DNA from: Hydrogenophilales bacterium
GTDB taxonomy: Bacteria > Pseudomonadota > Gammaproteobacteria > Burkholderiales > Thiobacillaceae
Assembly: GCA_016719465.1 (NCBI GenBank)
Contig: JADJYY010000005.1
Location: 124,001 to 188,000, forward strand
Direction of reading: 5' to 3'
Length of the DNA stretch: 64,000 nt
Below, piece after piece: positions 26,145-37,449 of the stretch. The position numbers and the translations under genes are program-made. The stretch's first letter is position 1; each line of letters opens with the position of its first letter. The notes beneath the pieces were generated by a model. It saw nothing but the letters and a program-made list of their open reading frames with translations. It had not been told where the DNA came from and did not search any database.

Positions 26145-26783
26145 CTAGCGCGCCAGGTCCGGCAGCAGGCCGCGCGTCTCCAGGTAGTTGATGACCTGGG
26201 CGGCGGCCTCCTGGGGGGTGATGCGATCGTTGTGGATCACCAGTTCCGGCGCCGCCGGCAGCTCGTAGGGGTCGTCCACGCCGGTGAAGCCCATGCCCTT
26301 GCCTTCCGCCAGGGCGGCCCGGGCCTTCTTGTACAGGCCCTTGGGGTCGCGGGTTTCGCACACCTCGACGGGAACGTCCACCAGGATCTCGATGAACGGC
26401 AGGCCGCTGTCCAGGTGGATGGCGCGGGCCTGGTCCCGGTCCTTGCGGTAGGGGCTGATGAAACTGGTCAGGGCGATGGCGCCGGTGTCGGCGAACAGTC
26501 GGGCCACCTCGCCGATGCGGCGGATGTTCTCCTCCCGGTCGGCGGCGGAAAAGCCCAGGTTCTTGTTGAGGCCGTGGCGCACGTTGTCGCCGTCCAGCAC
26601 ATAGGCGAGGCGGCCCCGTTCCACCAGGGCGTGCTCCAGGGTGAAGGCGATGGTGCTCTTGCCCGAACCGGAGAGGCCGGTGAACCAGATGGTGGCCCCC
26701 TTCTGGCCCAGCAATCGTTCCCGATCCTCCCGTTTGACGTGGCCTTCATGCCAGGTGATGTTGGTTGCGCGGATCTCGGTCAT
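26145..26783 (-). CDS. cysC: Adenylylsulfate (APS) kinase
   Basis: CysC phosphorylates APS to PAPS using ATP. The 212-aa protein has the P-loop GLSGSGKST (about residues 36-44), the DGDNVRHGLNKNLGF substrate loop and ISPYRKDRDQAR. It stands alone rather than in a cysDNC operon, so it may serve sulfate transfer, for example by the sulfotransferase encoded at 53559, more than cysteine synthesis. That link is inference. It is divergent from the dehydrogenase gene. Confidence 0.93.
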   Translation of the reverse strand: MTEIRATNITWHEGHVKREDRERLLGQKGATIWFTGLSGSGKSTIAFTLEHALVERGRLAYVLDGDNVRHGLNKNLGFSAADREENIRRIGEVARLFADTGAIALTSFISPYRKDRDQARAIHLDSGLPFIEILVDVPVEVCETRDPKGLYKKARAALAEGKGMGFTGVDDPYELPAAPELVIHNDRITPQEAAAQVINYLETRGLLPDLAR

Positions 26784-27057
26784 TGCGGGAACTCCTGGTT
26801 GGGGATGAAAGGGGATGCTCGCCCGGCGCGGGCGAACATCGTCACTGTAGACCCCGGAAATATCGGTTCAAGACCTCCATGTCTTGAATTCCTTTTCATG
26901 TGGCGGATCGATTGACATTCCCAATCCTGCCTCGCCAGGATATGACCCCTCGCGGATTCGTCGGACCGGGGCGGCCCCCGGCCCTCGATCCGCGCCGTGC
27001 CCCACCGCGTTTCCCGACCCCGGGCGGAGCCCTGGAACCTCCGAATGGAAAATCGCC

Positions 27058-28008
27058 ATGAAGGAATACATCGTCTTTCTCGACCGGGCGACCCTGGTCG
27101 CCGAACTGCGCATCCCGGAGTTCGACCATGTCTGGGTGGAGCATCCGGACAGCGCGCCGGAGGAGGTGGCCGAGAAGCTCTGGCGGGCCAGCATCGCCAT
27201 CACCAACAAGGCGCCCGTCACCCGCCAGGTCATCGAGGCCTGCCCCAAGCTGCGCCTGGTGGCGGTGGCCGCCACCGGGGTCAACAACGTGGATCTGGAG
27301 GCCTGCCGGGAACGCGGCATCGCCGTCTGCAACATCCGCGGCTACGCCGAGCACACGGTGCCGGAGCACGTGTTCATGCTGCTGCTGGCCCTGCGCCGCA
27401 ACCTCCCGGCCTGGCGCGAGAGCCTGCGCCGGGGAGCCTGGCAACAGGCCAGCCGCTTCTGCCTGTTCGACCACGAGATGCACGACCTCCACGGCTCCAC
27501 CCTGGGGCTGATCGGCCATGGCAGCGTCGGCGCCGGCGTGGAGCGCCTGGCCCGGGCCTTCGGCATGGCGGTGCTGGTAGCCGAGCACAAGGACGCGCGC
27601 ACGATCCGCCCCGGCCGCGTGGCCTTCGACGAAGTCCTGGCCCGGGCCGACCAGATCAGCCTGCACACCCCCCTGACCGATGCCACCCGCGGCCTGATCG
27701 GGGCGCGGGAGTTCGGCCTGATGAAGCGCGGCGCCGTGCTCATCAACACCGCCCGCGGCGGCGTGGTGGACGAGGCCGCGCTGATCGACGCCCTGCGCGG
27801 CGGCCGCATCGCCGGCGCCGGCTTCGACGTGCTTGCCGTGGAGCCCCCGCGCGAGGGCAACCCCCTTCTCGACCTGGACCTGCCCAATTTCCTGCTCACC
27901 CCCCATGTGGCCTGGTCCAGCCGGGAAGCCATGCAGATCCTGGCGGATCAGTTGATGGACAACATCGACGCCTTCGTCGGAGGGGAAGCGAGGAATCGGG
28001 TGGTGTAA
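27058..28008 (+). CDS. D-2-hydroxyacid dehydrogenase (hydroxypyruvate/glycerate type)
   Basis: An NAD(P)-dependent D-isomer 2-hydroxyacid dehydrogenase of 316 aa. The Rossmann motif is GLIGHGSVGAGVERLA (about residue 150). Catalytic residues are Arg in NTARGG, Glu in DVLAVEPP and His in TPHVAWSS. The N-terminal substrate domain has VAATGVNNVDL. Closest functional class is glycerate/hydroxypyruvate dehydrogenase; glyoxylate or other 2-oxoacids are alternatives. ATG 27058 follows a Shine-Dalgarno-poor leader; upstream in-frame starts lack family sequence. Confidence 0.87.
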   Translation: MKEYIVFLDRATLVAELRIPEFDHVWVEHPDSAPEEVAEKLWRASIAITNKAPVTRQVIEACPKLRLVAVAATGVNNVDLEACRERGIAVCNIRGYAEHTVPEHVFMLLLALRRNLPAWRESLRRGAWQQASRFCLFDHEMHDLHGSTLGLIGHGSVGAGVERLARAFGMAVLVAEHKDARTIRPGRVAFDEVLARADQISLHTPLTDATRGLIGAREFGLMKRGAVLINTARGGVVDEAALIDALRGGRIAGAGFDVLAVEPPREGNPLLDLDLPNFLLTPHVAWSSREAMQILADQLMDNIDAFVGGEARNRVV

Positions 28009-28095
28009 GGGGCGTTCCTTGGTCTCCTTTCCCGAACGGGCGCGCGGCAAACCGCGCGATGGCGGGGTGGCGGGCTTTCTCCCGGGCGGGATCGG

Positions 28096-28123
28096 TTGAA
28101 CAGTCGAAACATAAGACTATTCT
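28096..28123 (+). promoter_or_regulatory. Candidate sigma-70 promoter for cytochrome c gene
   Basis: TTGAAC (28096-28101) and TATTCT (28118-28123) are spaced by 16 bp, in an AT-rich patch unusual for this region, 30 bp before the start codon. A strong AGGAGG (28143-28148) follows. Confidence 0.5.
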
Positions 28124-28153
28124 GATATTTCAATAGACGCCAAGGAGGTCAAG

Positions 28154-28531
28154 ATGACATATCGATTCGGTCAAGCGCTGTTCCTGGGTTCCGCGTTGCT
28201 GTCGGGTGCGTTCGCTTTGTGGACGGAAACCGCCGTGGCGGGCGGGGATGCCGCCGCCGGCGCCAAATCGGCCATGTATTGCGCCTACTGCCACGGGGTG
28301 GATGGCAATTCGACCCATACCGGGACACCGCGTCTCGCGGGCCAGAGTGCCGAAAGCTTCGTCGCCAAGATGAAGGTCTACAAGTCCAACCAGAAGGTTT
28401 TTCATCCCATGATGGCCTTCCTGACCGGCGGCCTCGGTGACAAGGACGTCCAGGATCTGGCGGCCTTCTATGCCCAGCAACCGGTCCGGAACAATTCCCT
28501 GCCCTACGCCGGGTCCAATCCGTACCGGTAA
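28154..28531 (+). CDS. Periplasmic class I cytochrome c (c553-like)
   Basis: A 125-aa monoheme electron-transfer protein. The signal peptide (residues 1-29, cleavage near AVAGG) exports it to the periplasm. Heme attaches at CAYCH (Cys43, Cys46, His47), and the sixth ligand is probably a Met in HPMMAFLTGGL. The downstream LQDLAAFYAQQ-type helix is typical of c553. It is a single gene with its own promoter and strong ribosome site (AGGAGG, 5 nt from the ATG). Redox partner unknown. Confidence 0.9.
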   Translation: MTYRFGQALFLGSALLSGAFALWTETAVAGGDAAAGAKSAMYCAYCHGVDGNSTHTGTPRLAGQSAESFVAKMKVYKSNQKVFHPMMAFLTGGLGDKDVQDLAAFYAQQPVRNNSLPYAGSNPYR

Positions 28532-28612
28532 GCGGCGCACCCGCGCGGTCGGCAAGGGCGGCTGGCGCGACCCCCGCCCGCCCCGGGCGGGCCGGAATGG
28601 CGTTCCGCCTTG

Positions 28613-30013
<1,401 letters not shown>

Positions 30014-30036
30014 GATGGCTGACTCCTCAAGATTCT

Positions 30037-31065
30037 TTATTTAATCGGCAGGAAGATGGAAAAACAGGTGCGACCCGGCTGGCTTTCCACGTGGATGGCG
30101 CCGTCGTGGCGCTGCACCAGGCTCTGGGCCAGGGTCAGCCCCAGGCCGGTGCCGCCTTCCCGGCCGGAGACCAGGGGAAAGAACACCCGGCCCAGCATGT
30201 CCTCGGGGATGCCGGGGCCGTTGTCGACGACGTCCAGGCGGATGGCCAGCTTCCAGCGCTTCATGGCCAGGGTGACCTGGCGCGCCACGCGGGTGCGGAA
30301 GCTGATGCGTCCCTCGCCGCGCATGGCCTGGGCGGCGTTGCGGGCGATGTTGAGCACGGCCTGGATGAGTTGTTCCTGATCCCCCGCCAGGTCCGGCAGG
30401 CTGACGTCGTAGTCGCAGTGGAACTCCAGGCGGGGGAATTCGGCCTGGAGCAGGCTGCGCACCCGCTCCAGCACCTCGTGCACGTTCACCGCCTGCACCA
30501 CGGGACGCTTGGCCGGGGTCAGCAGGCGGTCCAGGAGGCCTTGCAGCCGGCTGGTTTCCTGGATGATGACCTGGGTGTACTCGCGCAGGTCGGAGGATTC
30601 CAGTTCCGCCTCCAGCAGCTGCGCCGCGCCGCGGATGCCGCCCAGGGGATTGCGGATCTCGTGGGCCAGCTGGCGCAGCAGGGCCTGGCTGGCCTGGGTC
30701 TGGGCCATGACCTGTTCGTCCCGGGCGATGCGCACGCTGCCGGCGGCGGGGTGGAGTTCGATCACCGCCGCGCCTTCGGCCTCGTCCAGGGGCGAGACGG
30801 TGACGGAAAGCACCACGGCATGGCCGTTGACGGGCAGGTTGAGGTCGTGTTCGGTATAACTGGCGCCCTCGGATAGTGCATTGTCCAGGGCGCGCACCAA
30901 TTCGGTGCACTCGCCGAACAGCAGGGAGACCGGCTTGCCCAGGGCATGATGGGACGAGACGCCCAGCAGGTTCTCCGCCGCCGGGTTGAGGTAACGGGTG
31001 ACGCGCCGGGCGTCGGCGATCAGCACCGCTGTGGCGAGGATGTCGGGATGGGGCGTGGTCTGCAT
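30037..31065 (-). CDS. ntrB: Nitrogen regulation sensor kinase NtrB
   Basis: The cytoplasmic kinase/phosphatase partner of NtrC, controlled by PII proteins. An N-terminal PAS domain (residues about 10-110, RYLNPAAENLLG) precedes the H box QLAHEIRNPLGGIRGAA with the phospho-His. The HATPase domain has NIARNAAQAM (N box), DNGPGIP and GGTGLGLTLAQ. There are no TM segments and the length is 342 aa, as in the family. It is the first gene of ntrBC and divergent from nifJ. Confidence 0.95.
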   Translation of the reverse strand: MQTTPHPDILATAVLIADARRVTRYLNPAAENLLGVSSHHALGKPVSLLFGECTELVRALDNALSEGASYTEHDLNLPVNGHAVVLSVTVSPLDEAEGAAVIELHPAAGSVRIARDEQVMAQTQASQALLRQLAHEIRNPLGGIRGAAQLLEAELESSDLREYTQVIIQETSRLQGLLDRLLTPAKRPVVQAVNVHEVLERVRSLLQAEFPRLEFHCDYDVSLPDLAGDQEQLIQAVLNIARNAAQAMRGEGRISFRTRVARQVTLAMKRWKLAIRLDVVDNGPGIPEDMLGRVFFPLVSGREGGTGLGLTLAQSLVQRHDGAIHVESQPGRTCFSIFLPIK

Positions 31066-31276
31066 GGTGGTTGGCGTCGGGTTGCCCTCAGATTAGCAAG
31101 AAGCAGGCCATGGCAGGGGTTTGAAATCCAATACCCCGGATTGGAAAAGCCCCCATGCCTTTTGGCGGGCGGGCTCATAAAATGCGCGCAACAGGGCGAA
31201 GCAGGGTTTGCGGCCCATTCGGCGGGAATGCCGTTTCTTGACGCAATGGGCTCGTCAGGGTTCACCGGGAGCAGTC

Positions 31277-34200
31277 ATGACCACATTCCTCAACATCGAC
31301 GGCAACGAAGCCGCCGCCCGCATGGCCTACCTCTGCAACGAGGTCATCGCCATCTATCCCATCACGCCGTCCTCCAACATGGGGGAATGGGCCGACGAAT
31401 GGGCTTCCCAGGGCAAGCCCAACCTGTGGGGCGCGGTGCCGAGGATCATCGAGATGCAGTCGGAAGGCGGCGCCGCCGGTGCCCTGCACGGGGCGCTGAC
31501 TTCCGGCGCCCTGGGCACCAGCTTCACCGCCAGCCAGGGCCTGCTGCTGTTCATCCCCAACCTGTACAAGATCGCCGGCGAGTTGACGCCCTTCGTGCTG
31601 CACGTGGCGGCCCGGGCCGTGGCGACCCACGCCCTGTCCATCTTCGGCGACCATTCCGATGTCATGGCCTGCCGTGCCACCGGCTGCGCCCTGCTGTGCG
31701 CCAATTCGGTGCAGGAGGCCCAGGACTTCGCCCTGATCGCCCAGGCGGCGACCCTGGCGGGGCGCATTCCCGTGATCCATTTCTTCGACGGCTTCCGCAC
31801 CTCCCACGAAGTGGCGAAGATCGTGGCGGTGGAGACGGACACGGTGCGCGCCATGATCGACGACGCCCGGGTGGCCGAGCACCGGGCCCGCGCCCTGTCG
31901 CCGGAGCATCCGGTGATTCGGGGCACCTCCCAGAATCCGGACGTGTTCTTCCAGTCGCGGGAGCGGGCCAATCCCTACCACGACGCCTTCCCGGACCTGG
32001 TGGGGGCGGCCATGGACCGCTTCGGCGAACTCACCGGACGGCGCTATCGCCTGTTCGAATACCTGGGCGCACCCGATGCGGAACGGGTCATCGTCCTCAT
32101 GGGGTCCGGCGCCGAGACCGCCGAGGAAACGGTGGATCATCTGCTCGCCCGGGGCGAGAAGGTGGGCATCGTCAAAGTCAGGCTGTTCCGGCCCTTTTGC
32201 CGCCGATGCGCTGCTGGCCGCCCTGCCGCAAAGCGCCAGGGCCATCGCCGTGCTGGACCGCTGCAAGGAACCGGGTTCCGACGGCGAACCGCTCTACAAG
32301 GACGTGGTGACCGCCCTGGCCCAGGCGGCGGCCGACGGCGGGCGCCCCATGCCGCGCGTCATCGGCGGCCGCTACGGCCTGGCCAGCAAGGAGTTCACGC
32401 CGGGCATGGTGAAGGCGGTGTTTGACGCGAACTGTCGCGGAGCCCCGAACTGCCAGTTCACCATCGGCATCCACGACGACCTCACCCACCTCTCCCTGGA
32501 CTGGGACGAGGCCTTCCGCACCGATGCCGCCGGCCAGCTCCAGCACGCGGTGTTCTGGGGCCTGGGCGCGGACGGCACGGTGTCGGCCAACAAGAACTCG
32601 ATCAAGATCGTCGGCGAAGCCACCGAGCTGCAGGCGCAGGGCTATTTCGTCTACGACTCGAAGAAATCCGGCGCGGTCACCGTGTCGCACCTGCGCTTCG
32701 GCCGGGCGCCCATCCGTTCCGCCTACCTGGTGGAAGAGGGCATGGCCAACTTCGTCGCCTGCCACCAGACCGTGTTCACGGAACGCTACGACCTGCTGGC
32801 CCACGCCGCGCCGGGCGGCGTGTTCCTGCTCAATACGCCGGAACCGGCGGACAAGGCCTGGCAAAGCCTGCCCGAGGCCATGCGCGCCGGGATGCTGGAA
32901 AAGCGCCTGAAATTGTGGGTCATCGATGCCTACCGGGTGGCCGAGGCGGCGGGCATGGGACGGCGCATCAACACCATCATGCAGACCTGCTTCTTCGCCA
33001 TCGCCGGCATCCTGCCCAGGGATGAGGCCATCGCCGCCATCAAGAAGGCGGTGGACAAGACCTACGGCAGGAAGAGCAAGCACCTGGCGGACCTGAACCA
33101 CCAGGCCATCGACATGACGCTGGGAACCTGCCGGTTCCCCCGAAACAGGCGTAGCCGGGCGAAGGGCTCCAGCTGGATCAGGGCGACCCCGCACCGCCGG
33201 ACAGGGCCGGGCGAGACCACCTCTCCGCCTTCGTCCGCGACCTCACCCTGCCCATCTACCACGGCCACGGCGACCGCCTGCCGGTCTCCCGCATGCCCGC
33301 GGACGGCACCTACCCGCTTGGCACCGCGCGCTACGAAAAACGCAACATCGCCCTGGAAATCCCGGTCTGGGAGCCGGATCTGTGCACCCAGTGCGGCAAG
33401 TGCGTGTTCGTCTGCCCCCATTCCGCCATCCGCGCCCGCGCCTTCCCGGCCGAACTTGCGGCCGGCGCCCCGGCCACCTTCAAGCACGCGCCGGCCAGGA
33501 GCAAGGATTTCCCGGCCGGCACCCGCATCAGCTACCAGGTGGCGCCGGAGGACTGCACCGGCTGCGGCGACTGCGTGGAAGCCTGCCCCATCCACGACAA
33601 GTCCAATGTCAGCCGCCTGGCGGTGAACATGGCCCCCGTCGGCCCCCTGCGCGAGCAGGAGCGGGACAACTACGCCTTCTTCCTGGGACTGCCCGAGTTC
33701 GACCGGAGCGCGGTCAAGCACACCACCATTCCCGGCTCGGCCCTGCTCGATCCCCTGTTCGAATATTCCGGCGCCTGCGCCGGCTGCGGCGAAACGCCCT
33801 ACATCCGCCTGGCCACCCAGTTGTTCGGCGACCGCATGCTGATCGCCAACGCCACCGGCTGTTCCTCCATCTACGGCGGCAACCTGCCCACCACCCCCTA
33901 CACGGTGAACGGCGCTGGCCGTGGGCCGGCCTGGAGCAACTCCCTGTTCGAGGACAACGCCGAATTCGGCCTTGGCATGCGCCTGGCGGCCGATCAGTTG
34001 ATGGGCTATGCCAAGCAGCTGGTGCAGGTGATGGCTGACGAAATCGGCGGCGATCTGGCCAAGGCCTTGGTCACCGCCGACCAGCGCGAGGAAGCTGGGT
34101 TATACGCGCAACGCCGTTGCGTCGCCGCCCTGCTGGACAAGCTGGCCACCTCGGCTCACCCCCGCGCGAAGGAACTCGCCAGCGTGGCCGAATGGCTGAT

Positions 34201-34890
34201 CCGCCGCTCGGTCTGGATCATCGGCGGCGACGGCTGGGCCTACGACATCGGCTACGGCGGCCTGGACCACGTGCTGGCCCTGCCCCACGACGTCAACATC
34301 CTGGTGCTGGACACCGAGGTGTATTCCAACACCGGCGGCCAGACCTCCAAGGCCACGCCCATCGGCGCGGTGGCCAAGTTCTCCGCCGGCGGCAAGGCCA
34401 CCGCCAAGAAGGACCTGGCCAAGCTGGCCTCCGACTACGGCCATGTCTACGTGGCCACCGTGGCCTACGGCGCCAAGGACACCCAGACCCTGCGCGTGTT
34501 CCACGAAGCCGAGGCCTATGCCGGCCCGTCGCTGATCGTCGCCTACAGTCCCTGCATCGCCCACGGCTACGACATGCTCTACAACCAGCGCCAGCAGGAC
34601 ATGGCGGTGAAGACCGGCCACTGGCCCCTGTTCCGCTTCGACCCGCGCCTGGCGGAAACCGGCGCCCATCCCTTCAAGCTGGATTCCAATCCGCCCAGCC
34701 AGCCCATCAAGGCCTTCATGGAAAGCGAAACCCGCTTCGCCATGCTCAGCCGCGGCCATCCGGAAGCCGCCGAACGCTTCCTGGCCCAGGCCCAGGAGGA
34801 CGCGGATCGCCGTTTCAAGGCGTATCAGCCGTCACCGGCGAAGGCCGATCCCGCCTGCCGCCCGCGACAACCTGTTCGTCAGGAGCCTGA
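31277..34890 (+). pseudogene. nifJ: Pyruvate:ferredoxin (flavodoxin) oxidoreductase, disrupted by indels
   Basis: NifJ oxidises pyruvate to acetyl-CoA with reduction of ferredoxin or flavodoxin. All domains are recognisable over about 1200 codons: IAIYPITPSSNMGEW at the start, two 4Fe-4S motifs (CTQCGKCVFVCP, CTGCGDCVEACP) and the thiamine-diphosphate domain (GDGWAYDIGYGGLDH). The frame breaks at TTTT 32195-32198, where one T too many changes RPFAADALL to RPFCRRC. It breaks again near 33120-33130, with an in-frame TAG at 33152-33154 in the third frame. That third frame, open from 33155, lacks a nifJ stop and runs on into the next gene. The ATG at 31277 has GGGAG upstream. Either a pseudogene or several sequencing errors; the domain sequence itself looks well conserved, which favours errors or very recent decay. 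Confidence 0.78.
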
Positions 34891-34891
34891 C

Positions 34892-35905
34892 ATGATCGAT
34901 TTATCCACCGACTATGTGGGCCTGAAGCTCAAGAACCCTCTGGTGCCCTCGTCCTCGCCCCTGTCGAAGAAGCTGGACACGGTGTTGCGGCTGGAGGATG
35001 CCGGGGCGTCGGCCATCGTGCTGCATTCCCTGTTCGAGGAGGAGTTGCGCGCCGAGGAGGCCATGGCGGAGCGTTTTCTGCTCCACGCCGACCTGGGTCA
35101 CGGGGAGTCGGAGGGCTTTCTCCCCGACCATGGGGATTTCAAGAACTGCCTGGACTGCTATCTGGATCATCTGCGCCAGCTCAAGGCGCGCCTGGAAATC
35201 CCGGTGGTGGCGAGCCTGAACGGCGTGTCCCAGTCCGGCTGGCTGGAACTGGGCAAGGAATTGCAGCAGGCCGGGGCCGATGCCCTGGAACTCAACATCT
35301 ATCATGTGGCGGCGGACGCCGATGCTCCCGGCGAAGCGGTGGAGGCGCGCTACATCAGCCTGCTGGCCGAGCTGCGCGGGGTGGTGAACATCCCCATCAT
35401 CATGAAGCTGTCGCCGTTCTTCTCCTCGCTGCCCCATTTCGTGAAACAACTGGAGCACGCCGGCGCCGGCGGCATCTCCCTGTTCAACCGTTTCTACCAG
35501 CCGGATTTCGACCTGGACAGCCTGCGCATGGTGGATCAACTGCATCTGTCCTATCCGGACGAGGTGCTGCTGCGGGTCCGCTGGATCGCCATCCTGCATG
35601 GCCGGACGTCGTTGACCCTGGCCGCCACGGGCGGCGTCCACGCCTGCCAGGAAGCCATCAAGCTGCTGTTGGCCGGCGCCGACGTGGTGCACCTGGCTTC
35701 CTGCCTGCTGCAACACGGCCCGGAGCGCCTCGCCGAAATCCTGGCCAACCTGGAGCGCTGGATGGGCGAGCGGGAATACACGTCCGTGGCCCAGCTCAAG
35801 GGCAGCATGAGCCAGAAGAAACTGCCGGACCCCGGCGCGGTGGAGCGCGCCAGCTATCTGCGAGTGCTGGACAGCTACGCGCCGGCCGCCGGTGTCTGGC
35901 GTTGA
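34892..35905 (+). CDS. Dihydroorotate dehydrogenase-like protein
   Basis: An FMN-binding TIM-barrel protein (337 aa) of the dihydroorotate dehydrogenase class (DLSTDYVGLKLKNPLVPSSSP, SLNGVSQSGWLELGKEL, IIMKLSPFFSSL, TLAATGGVHACQEAIKLLLAGAD). It commonly follows nifJ in bacterial genomes, and its reaction there is not established. A Shine-Dalgarno (CAGGAG) lies 7 nt before the ATG at 34892. In this sequence the preceding nifJ frame reads through in frame without a stop, so an ORF from 33155 would encode a fusion, which I think is artefactual or due to a lost nifJ stop. Confidence 0.85.
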   Translation: MIDLSTDYVGLKLKNPLVPSSSPLSKKLDTVLRLEDAGASAIVLHSLFEEELRAEEAMAERFLLHADLGHGESEGFLPDHGDFKNCLDCYLDHLRQLKARLEIPVVASLNGVSQSGWLELGKELQQAGADALELNIYHVAADADAPGEAVEARYISLLAELRGVVNIPIIMKLSPFFSSLPHFVKQLEHAGAGGISLFNRFYQPDFDLDSLRMVDQLHLSYPDEVLLRVRWIAILHGRTSLTLAATGGVHACQEAIKLLLAGADVVHLASCLLQHGPERLAEILANLERWMGEREYTSVAQLKGSMSQKKLPDPGAVERASYLRVLDSYAPAAGVWR

Positions 35906-35990
35906 GCGGGGGCGAACGGCGAGGCTTCCCGGGGGGCGATGAAACTCGGGCCGGCCCAGGCTCTCCCCGAGAGGCTACAATCGCCCCGCC

Positions 35991-37433
35991 ATGACCGACC
36001 AGCACGAAACCCAAGCCCACGCCCCCGTCGAGGATAGCCTGCGACTGGTGGTGGATTCCCTCTCCCGGCACAAGCTGGTGGAGGAGCTCGTGCACAAGCA
36101 GGACATGCCGCGCCACGAGCTGGTGGAATCCCTGGTGCACAAGCAGAACCTGGTGGACCTGTCCAAGAAGCTGGATGGCCTGCATCCGGCCGACGTGGCC
36201 TACATCCTGGAAGCCCTGCCCATGGAGGACCGCCTCCTGGTCTGGGACCTGGTCAAGGCGGAACGGGACGGCGAGATCCTGCTGGAGGTGTCCGACGCGG
36301 TCCGGGAATCCCTGATCGATGCCATGGACAACCGGGAACTGGTGGCCGCCGCCGCCGGCCTGGATACCGACGAGATCGCCGACCTGGCCCCGGACCTGCC
36401 CAAGGACGTGGTGCAGGAGCTGATGAAGTCCCTGGACCAGGCCAAGCGCGCCCAGGTCGAATCCTCCCTGTCCTACGACGAGGAGTCCGTCGGCGCCCTG
36501 ATGGATTACGACTTCGTCACCATTCGCGCCGACGTCACCCTGGAAGTGGCCCTGCGCTACCTGCGCTTCCTGGGGGAATTGCCGCCCCACACCGACAAGC
36601 TGTTCGTGGTGGAGCGGGAGGGCAAGCTGATCGGCACCCTGCCCCTCAAGCGCATGCTGGTGCACGACCCGGAAGCCCACGTGGCGGCGGTCATGTCGGA
36701 AGACCCGGTGCTGTTCCATCCTTCCGACGAGGCCGCCGACGCCTCCCAGGCCTTCGAGCGTTACGACCTGGTGACCGCGCCCGTGGTGGATGCCCAGAAC
36801 CGGCTGGTGGGACGGCTCACCGTGGACGTGGTGCTGGACTTCATCCGCGCCGAATCCGAGCAGGATCTGCTCCAGGCCGCTGGCCTGCGCGAGGACGAGG
36901 ACCTGTTCACCACGGTCTGGAAGGCGGCCAAGAACCGCTGGCTGTGGCTGGGCATCAACCTGTGCACGGCCCTGTTCGCCTCCCGGGTGGTGGGCGCCTT
37001 CGAGGGCAGCATCGAGAAGCTGGCGGCCCTGGCGGCCCTGATGCCCATCGTCGCCGGCATGGGCGGCAATTCCGGCAGCCAGACCCTCACCCTGGTGGTG
37101 CGCGGCCTGGCGCTCAACCTCATCTCCCGGGACAACGCCCGGCGCCTGGTGCTCAAGGAACTGGGCATCGCCCTGCTCAACGGCGTGGTCTGGGGCGGCA
37201 TCATGGGCCTGGTCACCTTCATGCTCTATGGCAACCCGGCCCTGGCCATGGTCATGTCCGCCGCCATGCTGCTCAATCTGCTGGTGTCGTCCATGGCGGG
37301 CTTCTACGCGCCCATCCTCATCACCCGCCTTGGCCACGACCCGGCCTTCGGCGCCCACGTGCTGCTCACCTTCATCACCGATTCCATGGGCTTCCTGATC
37401 TTCCTGGGCCTGGCGACCATGGTGCTGCTGTGA
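35991..37433 (+). CDS. mgtE: Magnesium transporter MgtE
   Basis: An inner-membrane Mg2+ channel. The cytoplasmic N domain (residues about 30-150, LHPADVAYILEALP) and the CBS pair (about 150-280, MDYDFVTIRADVTLEVALRYL) gate the channel by sensing cytoplasmic Mg2+. Five TM helices follow, with the pore signature MGGNSGSQTLTLVVRGLAL. The 480-aa length is typical. No magnesium-sensing leader is evident in the 85-bp upstream gap. It precedes the InaA-type kinase gene by 16 bp. Confidence 0.95.
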   Translation: MTDQHETQAHAPVEDSLRLVVDSLSRHKLVEELVHKQDMPRHELVESLVHKQNLVDLSKKLDGLHPADVAYILEALPMEDRLLVWDLVKAERDGEILLEVSDAVRESLIDAMDNRELVAAAAGLDTDEIADLAPDLPKDVVQELMKSLDQAKRAQVESSLSYDEESVGALMDYDFVTIRADVTLEVALRYLRFLGELPPHTDKLFVVEREGKLIGTLPLKRMLVHDPEAHVAAVMSEDPVLFHPSDEAADASQAFERYDLVTAPVVDAQNRLVGRLTVDVVLDFIRAESEQDLLQAAGLREDEDLFTTVWKAAKNRWLWLGINLCTALFASRVVGAFEGSIEKLAALAALMPIVAGMGGNSGSQTLTLVVRGLALNLISRDNARRLVLKELGIALLNGVVWGGIMGLVTFMLYGNPALAMVMSAAMLLNLLVSSMAGFYAPILITRLGHDPAFGAHVLLTFITDSMGFLIFLGLATMVLL

Positions 37434-37449
37434 AATTACGGTGCAAGGC

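Noticed and set aside
35906..35990. Possible magnesium riboswitch upstream of mgtE
   Set aside because: The gap is only 85 bp and no M-box-like structure could be seen.
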